Below, piece after piece: positions 1 to 5,628 of a stretch of 9,608 bases of DNA. Numbering within the stretch: position 1 is the stretch's first letter; each line of letters begins with the position of its first letter. Origin of the DNA: JANXVV01 sp038230975 (GTDB taxonomy: Bacteria > Planctomycetota > Phycisphaerae > Tepidisphaerales > Tepidisphaeraceae); assembly GCA_038230975.1 (NCBI GenBank), contig JBBRMF010000198.1:1-9608 (forward strand), read 5' to 3'. The position numbers were made by a program, and so were the translations under genes. The notes below the pieces were generated by a model, which had not been told where the DNA came from, did not search any database, and worked only from the letters and a program-made list of their open reading frames with translations.

Positions 1-121
1 CCAGGTCATCCAAACTTATCCAGCCCCAATGGCGATACTTTAGCACGAAATTGCTTTATATGCAAGGGGTGGATAAATCGACAGGCTCAGTACCGGGGGA
101 GGGGACTACTCGCATACGATA
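1..121. other. Left flank, no supported gene
   Basis: No complete gene is visible between the window edge and the end of the dehydratase. On the minus strand there is a promoter-like pair, TTGCAT (60-65) and TAAAGT (37-42) separated by 17 bases, pointing left, with a possible ATG at 7-9. A minus-strand gene could therefore begin at the edge, but only three codons are visible. One plus-strand frame is open from base 1 to about 370, but most of it is antisense to the dehydratase and it resembles nothing I know. I see no terminator hairpin behind the dehydratase stop. Confidence 0.3.
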
Positions 122-2095
122 TTAAATTCGCATCGCTCTTAACACCGACTCCACATCATACACGCACCCGCCCCACGTCCCTCCGCTGGCAGCCTGAAGG
201 GCGGCCCAGAGTCGCGTGTCCGCCGGAAGCTGCGGATCTGCCGCCAGATCCTCGCGCAACGCCCGCGCCGCTAAAATGCGCGTACCTTCTTCCACTCCAA
301 CGTTTTTACCGTTCGTTCCCACCAGATCAAGGGTTCCCACCAGCCGATCTCGATCAATTACAATTTGAATGAGATCGCCATCCAGCACTTTGCCGATCGG
401 CCCGCCGGCCAGCGCTTCGGGGCCCACATGCCCGATGCAGGCACCTGTAGAAACCCCGGAGAAACGAGCATCGGTTACCACCGCCACTTGCTTGCCAAAA
501 GGCAGAAACTTCAAGGCGCTGGTGATCTGATATGTTTCTTCCATCCCCGCCCCGCAAGGGCCTCGGCAAATGAGTACAATCACATCGCCCGGTCGAATGT
601 CATTCGCCTTAATCGCCGCGATGGCCGCCTTCTCTGTAATGAACACGCGGGCCGGTCCGACTTTGCGGTACACCCCGTCCGCATCGACCACACTTGGGTC
701 AATCGCCGTGCTTTTGATGACCGAGCCCTGCGGCGCGAGATTGCCCTGCGGAAAGGTGACAGTACTGGTCAACCCACGCGACTTTGCAACCGTCGGCGTC
801 ATGATGACATCGTCCGGATTGATGCCGTCGCGCTCCAGCAGAATTTCGCGCAGCCGATGTCGACGATCCGACGTCTGCCACCAATCCAGCATCGTGCCAA
901 GCGTTTCACCGGAAGCAGTCAGGCAATCTTCGTGAAGGAGACCCAACTTGCGCAAATGCAACATGACTTCCGGCACGCCACCGGCCAAAAATACACGCAC
1001 CGTCGGATGACCGACAGGCCCATTGGGTAACGCATCCACCAACCGCGGCACTTTGCGATTTACTTCGATCCAATCTTCGACCGTTGGCCGACGAAGACCA
1101 GCAGCGTGGGCGATCGCGGGAATGTGCAGCAAAAGATTTGTCGAGCCTCCGAACGCGGCATGAACGACCATTGCATTGTGGATCGATTTTTCGGTGACGA
1201 TCTGACGGACAGTCACATTCCGCGATTCCATTTGCATCAGAGCGCGGGCAGATCGAACGGCCATATCCAACCATATCGGTTGCCCCGACGGCGCAAGCGC
1301 AGAATGCGTGAGTGATAACCCAAGCGCCTCGCCAACCACCTGTGCCGTGGCGGCGGTTCCCAGAAACTGACACCCCCCGCCCGGAGATGCACACGCATGG
1401 CAACTCAGGTCCGCCGCCTCTTCAAGCGTGATCATACCGTGTGAAAAACGCGCACCGAGCGATTGAATTTTCCCCGCATCTTCGCCTTCCGTCGGCGGCA
1501 ATGTCACGCCGCCCGGCACGAGAATACACGGCAGATCCAGCATTGATGCCAACGCCATCATCATCGCCGGCAAACCCTTGTCGCACGTCGCCACACCCAT
1601 CACCCCGCTGCGGCGTGGCAGCGAACGAATCAATCGCCGAAAGATCACCGCAGCATCATTCCGAAACGCAAGGCTATCCATCATGCCCGGTGTGCCCTGC
1701 GTGCGACCGTCACAAGGATCCGTGCAGAATCCGGCGAATGGAACGACACCGCGCGCCTTAAACTCCCTCGCCGCCGCCTGCATCAGCAAGCCGACTTCCC
1801 AGTGACCCGTGTGATAGCCGAGCGCGATCGGCGATCCATCATCCGCGCGAATTCCTCCAGAGGTACTGAGAATCAAGAATTCCTTCCGTCCGACATTCGA
1901 CGGCGTCCACCCCATCCCTGCATCCTGACTGAGACCGAAAATATCCCCGCTGGCCCAATTCAGGAGCATCTCACCCGTGACGGGCAATTTTCCCAGGGGG
2001 CCGCGCGCGTTAGTGTGAATGTCATAAACGCTTTCCGCGTCCGGACCCACAATTTGATCGAAGGAAATTTGTGTATCAATCATCGAGGCGTGCAT
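122..2095 (-). CDS. YjhG/YagF-type sugar-acid dehydratase (IlvD/Edd family)
   Basis: Iron-sulfur dehydratase that removes water from a sugar acid to give a 2-keto-3-deoxy acid. E. coli YjhG and YagF act on D-xylonate, and this 657-residue protein has their length (about 655) and resembles them end to end. Examples are the shared segments DPCDGRTQGT, KSTAIDPS and DARFSGVSTGACIGHVGPEA. The three cluster cysteines expected for IlvD/Edd enzymes are visible as C128 (DPCDGRTQG), C171 (ATCDKGLP, with K173 the likely Mg-binding lysine) and C242 (GGGCQFLG). S546 in DARFSG matches the proposed catalytic serine. It is cytoplasmic. The start is ambiguous between M1 (2095) and M5 (2083); neither has a clear Shine-Dalgarno. 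A TAGAAT box lies only 22-27 bases upstream of M1, suggesting a short leader. It is transcribed alone and diverges from the aminopeptidase gene. The exact substrate (xylonate, gluconate or another aldonate) is inferred only from the subfamily. Confidence 0.93.
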   Translation of the reverse strand: MHASMIDTQISFDQIVGPDAESVYDIHTNARGPLGKLPVTGEMLLNWASGDIFGLSQDAGMGWTPSNVGRKEFLILSTSGGIRADDGSPIALGYHTGHWEVGLLMQAAAREFKARGVVPFAGFCTDPCDGRTQGTPGMMDSLAFRNDAAVIFRRLIRSLPRRSGVMGVATCDKGLPAMMMALASMLDLPCILVPGGVTLPPTEGEDAGKIQSLGARFSHGMITLEEAADLSCHACASPGGGCQFLGTAATAQVVGEALGLSLTHSALAPSGQPIWLDMAVRSARALMQMESRNVTVRQIVTEKSIHNAMVVHAAFGGSTNLLLHIPAIAHAAGLRRPTVEDWIEVNRKVPRLVDALPNGPVGHPTVRVFLAGGVPEVMLHLRKLGLLHEDCLTASGETLGTMLDWWQTSDRRHRLREILLERDGINPDDVIMTPTVAKSRGLTSTVTFPQGNLAPQGSVIKSTAIDPSVVDADGVYRKVGPARVFITEKAAIAAIKANDIRPGDVIVLICRGPCGAGMEETYQITSALKFLPFGKQVAVVTDARFSGVSTGACIGHVGPEALAGGPIGKVLDGDLIQIVIDRDRLVGTLDLVGTNGKNVGVEEGTRILAARALREDLAADPQLPADTRLWAALQAASGGTWGGCVYDVESVLRAMRI

Positions 2096-2228
2096 CGTAG
2101 ACGAAACCGGTTCTCGATTCTATTTTAGTAGCTGCAGGTTGGAAGTACTCGTCCACCGATTTGCCGAGTGACGCGGGTGGTGGGCGAGGACACCCACCCT
2201 ACAAAACTGAAAGAAACAGGAGAACGCC
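2096..2228. promoter_or_regulatory. Divergent intergenic region (dehydratase / aminopeptidase)
   Basis: This 133-base spacer must carry promoters for both flanking genes. On the minus strand a good -10-like box, TAGAAT (2117-2122), sits just upstream of the dehydratase, but the -35 partner is poor. An 8-bp perfect palindrome AACCGGTT (2105-2112) lies between that box and the start codon, where a repressor could bind. On the plus strand the side next to the aminopeptidase holds a GC-rich hairpin (listed separately) and an AGGAGA ribosome binding site at 2218-2223. No clear plus-strand promoter hexamers were seen. Promoter assignments are weak guesses from sequence alone. Confidence 0.4.
2171..2202. 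repeat. Short GC-rich hairpin, probable dispersed intergenic repeat
   Basis: GGTGGG (2179-2184) and CCCACC (2193-2198) form a 6-bp stem around an 8-base loop (CGAGGACA), followed by CCTAC. On the other strand it reads GTAGGGTGGGTGTCCTCGCC and onward. I recall GTAGGGTGGG...CCCACC units of this style as recurrent intergenic elements in planctomycete and other environmental genomes; that is memory, not a search. It would lie in the 5' leader of the aminopeptidase mRNA, about 30 bases before the start codon. Confidence 0.45.
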
Positions 2229-3347
2229 ATGACCGACCCCCGCATCGACAAGCTTGCCCATATGCTGATCAATTATTCCTGCACCGTAAATCCGGGTGAG
2301 CTCGTCCTGATCGAAGCGATCGACGTTCCGCATGAATTCTCAAAGGCGCTGGTGCGAGAAACCGTCGCGGCCGGCGGGCGGCCGATCGTGATGCTCAAGA
2401 GCAATGAAGTGCAGCGTGAACTTCTCATGCATGGGTCAAAAGAACAGTGGGAAACCATTGCCGACATCGAGCGAGCGCAGATGGAAAAAGTGCAGTGCTA
2501 CATCGGTGCCCGCGGTAATCCAAATGTGTCGGAGTTATCCGATGTCCCCGCCGAAAAACAGAAGCTCTACGAACAGACCGTCTGGAAGCGCGTGCATCAT
2601 GAAGTGCGAATCAAAAAAACGCGCTGGTGCGTACTTCGCTGGCCAAACGCATCGATGGCCCAGATGGCGGAAATGAGCACGGAAGCGTTCGAGGATTTCT
2701 TCTTCGACGTGTGTACGCTCGACTACGGAAAAATGAGCCGCGCCATGCAACCGCTGAAAGCGATGATGGAAAAAACGGAAAAAGTGCGATTGAAAGGCCC
2801 GCGCGATACGGATTTGTCATTCTCCATCAAAGGCATCCCCGCCATCTGCTGCGACGGCAAAGTTAATATTCCAGATGGTGAAGTCTTTACCGCCCCGGTG
2901 CGAGACAGCGTCAATGGCGTCATTCATTTCAACTGCCCGTCTATCTATCGCGGCACGACGCACAACGACATCAGGCTGGTTTTCAAGAACGGTAAAATCA
3001 TCGAAGCCACCAGTACCGCGACGGAGCAACTGAATGAAGTGCTGAATGCCGATGAAGGCGCGCGTTACATCGGTGAATTCGCGATCGGCTTCAATCCCTA
3101 CTGCATCAAACCGATGAAGGACATTCTCTTCGATGAGAAAATCGCCGGTAGCATTCACTTCACCCCAGGCGCCTGCTACGACGAAGCGAGCAACGGCAAT
3201 AAAAGCGATATCCACTGGGACATGGTCATGCGCCAAATGCCCGAAGCCGGTGGCGGTGAATTGTGGTTCGACGACCAATTGGTCCGCAAAAACGGTGAAT
3301 TCGTCGCCAGCGAATTGCTGGCACTCAATCCCGACAAGCTAAAATAA
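2229..3347 (+). CDS. M29-family metallo-aminopeptidase
   Basis: Cytoplasmic dinuclear-metal aminopeptidase of MEROPS family M29 (AmpS/AmpT/PepS type), which removes N-terminal amino acids from peptides. The 372-residue protein keeps the C-terminal metal-ligand pattern of the family: E218 (IPDGEVFTAP), E283 (YIGEFAIGFNP), H310 (GSIHFTPG), then H329 and D331 (DIHWDMV). The spacing between the ligands resembles that in Thermus AmpT, except for a shorter stretch before the final H-x-D. The protein is somewhat shorter than the classical members, which are about 410 residues. The N-terminal part (residues 1-30, DKLAHMLINYSCTVNPGELV) also fits the family. The ATG start is well supported by AGGAGA five bases upstream. 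The gene stands alone and converges with the HEAT-repeat gene; the large palindrome begins five bases after its stop. A role in general peptide turnover is inferred from the family. Confidence 0.92.
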   Translation: MTDPRIDKLAHMLINYSCTVNPGELVLIEAIDVPHEFSKALVRETVAAGGRPIVMLKSNEVQRELLMHGSKEQWETIADIERAQMEKVQCYIGARGNPNVSELSDVPAEKQKLYEQTVWKRVHHEVRIKKTRWCVLRWPNASMAQMAEMSTEAFEDFFFDVCTLDYGKMSRAMQPLKAMMEKTEKVRLKGPRDTDLSFSIKGIPAICCDGKVNIPDGEVFTAPVRDSVNGVIHFNCPSIYRGTTHNDIRLVFKNGKIIEATSTATEQLNEVLNADEGARYIGEFAIGFNPYCIKPMKDILFDEKIAGSIHFTPGACYDEASNGNKSDIHWDMVMRQMPEAGGGELWFDDQLVRKNGEFVASELLALNPDKLK

Positions 3348-3352
3348 TATTG

Positions 3353-3434
3353 GCCACAGATGGAGCACGGATCAACACAGATAAAACAAAATGCATTTGG
3401 TTTTATCCGTGTTGATCTGTGCTCCATCTGTGGC
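3353..3434. repeat. 82-bp near-perfect palindrome between convergent genes
   Basis: Two 35-base arms (3353-3387 and 3400-3434) are complementary at 33 of 35 positions. The centre AAATGCATTT (3389-3398) is itself palindromic, so the hairpin closes almost without a loop. Each arm is built from a roughly 10-base unit seen three times: CACAGATGGAG, CACGGATCAA, CACAGATAAAAC. The two mismatches are swapped G/A variants of that unit; on either strand's RNA one becomes a G-U wobble. The element starts 5 bases after the aminopeptidase stop, and its last base is part of the TAG stop of the HEAT-repeat gene. It is thus placed to act as a bidirectional terminator or 3'-end stabiliser. TATT flanks it on both sides (3348-3351 and 3435-3438), a possible but weak insertion footprint. 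I recall similar CACAGATnnA strings as frequent intergenic repeats in environmental bacterial genomes. Confidence 0.85.
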
Positions 3435-4402
3435 TATTCAGCATTCCCTGTGTCGATCAGTTTCACCATCCCATCGGTTCGACTGCGGGCAGCCTCTTCG
3501 ATACGGCGCTTCAGCAAGCCATCACGAGGATAGATGGACAAAGCCTTCACCGCGTTGGTGGCTGTCTTCGGATCGCCGTTGGCAATGACCGACACGATAA
3601 ACGCGATGGCCGGCTCGGTTCGTTGCATCGCCATCGCCAGCAAAAGCACACCGCGAACTTCCGAATCAATCCGAAGGTCGTAGCTATTCTTGAGTAGATC
3701 AAATGCTTCCGGCTTCCGCGTGCCGCCAAGGGCCAGCGCGGCCCCATCGCGCAGTGCGACATCCGGTGATTCGAGATAACGAGCCAGAAAAGGGATCGAT
3801 TTTTCCGCATCAATCTGAATGAGTGATGCAAAGCATTCAGCGGCCACCTCATTGTCCATGCCACCGCTCAGGATTTTGAATTTGAGCAACGGCAACCCTG
3901 CGTCGGCCATGCTGTGCCCGATGCCGCGCGCAGCGGCAATCCGACACTCCCGATCGGCATCGGCCAATAGCGCGGCGAGTTCCCACATCACCTCGCGATA
4001 CCCCATCCGCACCAGACCGTACGCCGCTTCACACCGCAGTTTCACCGCCGCGTCGATCGGTTCACCGTAAGCCGCCTCCATCTGGACATGGCGGATCGCC
4101 TTCAAAAAAACCGCCGACTCCGAAGCGGCGAAGGTTTGCAGGGCTTCGACGATCGCCGTCAATGCGGCGCATCCTTTGTCGAGAATTGGATCGTTGATGA
4201 AGCGATCAAACGCGGTGACAAGATCGGGAACCAGAGTCGTCATCATCAATTCGCGTGCAACCACAGCGGCTTTCGCAACCACCAGATTACTTTTATCCAG
4301 CAACCCGGCGGTAGTCGCTTGACTCGCCTCCGGGGAACACGGCCCGCGCCGGAATCTGGCTAAGGCGTCGACGCGTTCATCAATGGAAAGTCGCTTCGAC
4401 AT
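3434..4402 (-). CDS. HEAT-repeat protein, function unknown
   Basis: A 322-residue, probably all-helical protein with no signal peptide or membrane segment. Successive helical pairs of the PBS-lyase-type HEAT pattern are visible, for example residues 117-150 (VKLRCEAAYGLVRMG, then YREVMWELAALLADAD), 150-185 (RECRIAAARGIG), 183-215, 215-245 (DVALRDGAALALGG) and 247-295. Such solenoids usually serve as protein-binding scaffolds; no catalytic motif is present, so the partner is unknown. The frame stays open upstream to 4540, but that extension overlaps the upstream zinc-ribbon gene and looks non-helical and non-conserved. I chose the ATG at 4400-4402 (MSKRLSIDER), where the HEAT-like composition begins, although no clear Shine-Dalgarno precedes it. 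It follows the zinc-ribbon gene on the same strand with a 73-base gap, so co-transcription is possible. Its stop codon overlaps the end of the large palindrome. Confidence 0.8.
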   Translation of the reverse strand: MSKRLSIDERVDALARFRRGPCSPEASQATTAGLLDKSNLVVAKAAVVARELMMTTLVPDLVTAFDRFINDPILDKGCAALTAIVEALQTFAASESAVFLKAIRHVQMEAAYGEPIDAAVKLRCEAAYGLVRMGYREVMWELAALLADADRECRIAAARGIGHSMADAGLPLLKFKILSGGMDNEVAAECFASLIQIDAEKSIPFLARYLESPDVALRDGAALALGGTRKPEAFDLLKNSYDLRIDSEVRGVLLLAMAMQRTEPAIAFIVSVIANGDPKTATNAVKALSIYPRDGLLKRRIEEAARSRTDGMVKLIDTGNAE

Positions 4403-4475
4403 ATCAAAGTTGAGTGAAAAAGAGTTGTGCCACGTCTTACGGAACTTCCAAAAATGTTCTGCAAAAACACGGAAA

Positions 4476-4931
4476 TCATTTTTGCGGAGCGCTGATGGAA
4501 CCACACTCTGGACAGCGACCAGTTGCAGCACGAAGGTCATAGCCGCAAGACACGCACAAACCAGACTTCAAACGTTTCTTGAATCGCCAGAATCGTAAAA
4601 TCGAAAACATTAAGACAGCACTAGCGCTCCACGCTAAAGCCAATGAAATCCACACAGATAAAAAAGACCGAGGTTGCTTTTCTAGCAATTGAAGTTGCGC
4701 CCGCTTGGATTTCTCGATTGTTAATAGCGCAACATACTGCGTATTTTTTTCGAACTCGCGCATCTTATCGCCGCCCATCAAATCTTCTTCCTTCTGGCAG
4801 ACTTGAAGGATTTCACGCTCGAGCGATTGATGGTTTTTTACTGAATCGTTGACAATCTGGAGGAACAAACCGGCAGTTACCATGAACAGCGCGAGTGACA
4901 GAATTGCAAATACCTTGATCATTCGCGGCAT
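4476..4931 (-). CDS. Two-TM membrane protein with C-terminal zinc ribbon
   Basis: A 151-residue membrane protein of unknown function. It has a first transmembrane segment (about residues 5-26), a charged central region (30-88) that is probably helical and outside the cytoplasm, and a second transmembrane segment (about 90-114). A basic stretch (FKKRLK) follows, then a small zinc ribbon with C126, C129, C140 and C143 (CVSCGYDLRAATGRCPECG). This CxxCGYDLR...CPECG module is very common at the ends of planctomycete membrane proteins, but its role is not known to me. The topology places both ends in the cytoplasm. The start may be M1 (4931) or M4 (4922); only a weak GAGCGA precedes M1. The gene lies upstream of the HEAT-repeat gene on the same strand. 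The cysteine spacing makes metal binding likely; any signalling or protein-quality role is speculation. Confidence 0.78.
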   Translation of the reverse strand: MPRMIKVFAILSLALFMVTAGLFLQIVNDSVKNHQSLEREILQVCQKEEDLMGGDKMREFEKNTQYVALLTIEKSKRAQLQLLEKQPRSFLSVWISLALAWSASAVLMFSILRFWRFKKRLKSGLCVSCGYDLRAATGRCPECGSISAPQK

Positions 4932-5012
4932 ATAGTTCGCTCGTTCAAGCTGCCCAATCCAGATGAACGCCTTTAATTACTCAGCGGTCTGCTTTATTCG
5001 CGACGCTTGATT

Positions 5013-5504
5013 TTATTTCGTTGCAGGTTGCGTCGCCGGGTGTTCAATCTTTCCCCACATTTGCCCACCGTGCGAACCGTCGGCGGAACCCCAGATACCG
5101 ACGTATTGATCGCCATACACCAACACGCGCGCCGTATAGCTCCCAAGCCCGGGGAACCCGATTTTGGTCACGCTGATCACCGGCGTATCCCCGGCCCACT
5201 TCACCGGAATTTCCAATGGTAGCGAAACATTGTGTGCACCATATTGGATCGTCGCGACAATGATCCAGATATCTCCTTCCTTCTTCGTCACACTGCCGAG
5301 CGTGTATTTATCATTCGCTGGCGGTCGATCCGAACCGTTCATCGTGAACGAGCCGGCCATCACCGCGTTGCTCATCGTTTCGGAAAATTTCTTCTCCAAC
5401 TCAGCCTGCGAAGGCTGCGTCGCAGGCTTCGGTTGAGCAAAACATGGGATGGCGAAAAGTGACAGGATCACGCTCATCAGAATCGTTCGACGGAAAGAAA
5501 TCAT
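5013..5504 (-). CDS. Small secreted protein, WAGDTPVI family, function unknown
   Basis: A 163-residue exported protein. Residues 1-23 (MISFRRTILM onward) form a signal peptide, with probable cleavage after CFA and before QPKPATQPSQ. The preceding AIPC is not a good lipobox, so lipidation is unlikely. The mature part has a short helical segment (33-50), then a predicted beta-rich domain. This includes GSFTMNG (51-57), DIWIIVATIQYG (78-89), VKWAGDTPVI (101-110), FPGLGSYTARVLVYGDQYVGIW (117-138) and HGGQMWGKIE (145-154). The tail is PATQPATK. I associate the WAGDTPVI plus PGLGxxxARV pattern with uncharacterised secreted proteins in planctomycetes and other bacteria, from memory. The frame extends upstream to 5630, but the ATG at 5504 is chosen because GGAGG (5509-5513) lies four bases before it and the signal peptide begins there. 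It is divergent from ettA. Confidence 0.82.
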   Translation of the reverse strand: MISFRRTILMSVILSLFAIPCFAQPKPATQPSQAELEKKFSETMSNAVMAGSFTMNGSDRPPANDKYTLGSVTKKEGDIWIIVATIQYGAHNVSLPLEIPVKWAGDTPVISVTKIGFPGLGSYTARVLVYGDQYVGIWGSADGSHGGQMWGKIEHPATQPATK

Positions 5505-5628
5505 CGGACCTCCACAGTAAGTTGTCTTAACCCTAACCGCCAGGCACGTTGAAGTCACGATCGTTTTTTCGCCATATTCTCGCGTACAGGTGGCCGATCG
5601 GCGGTCAATACAGTACCCTCGCCTTTCC
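5505..5628. promoter_or_regulatory. Divergent intergenic region upstream of ettA and the secreted-protein gene
   Basis: This spacer serves both flanking genes. A possible plus-strand promoter for ettA is TTGAAG (5549-5554) and CATATT (5573-5578) with an 18-base spacer. The sequence just before the ettA ATG (CCTCGCCTTTCC) has no Shine-Dalgarno. The minus-strand side carries the GGAGG ribosome binding site of the secreted-protein gene at 5509-5513. No strong hairpin or operator-like palindrome was seen. Promoter identification is tentative. Confidence 0.35.

Noticed and set aside
1..370. Plus-strand frame open from the window edge
   Set aside because: Only the first 121 bases are not antisense to the dehydratase, there is no start context, and the translation matches nothing I know.
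365..1030. Plus-strand open frame of 221 codons
   Set aside because: It is fully antisense to the well-supported dehydratase, has arginine/histidine-rich shadow composition, and shows no family motif or ribosome binding site.
2817..3278. Minus-strand open frame of 153 codons
   Set aside because: It is antisense to the aminopeptidase metal-binding region and has no recognisable domain.
4461..4485. GCAAAAA...TTTTTGC inverted repeat at the end of the zinc-ribbon gene
   Set aside because: Seven mostly A-T pairs around an 11-base loop, overlapping the last codons; too weak to call a terminator.
4403..4540. 46-codon N-terminal extension of the HEAT-repeat gene
   Set aside because: It overlaps the end of the upstream zinc-ribbon gene and lacks HEAT-like sequence; the ATG at 4402 is more sensible.
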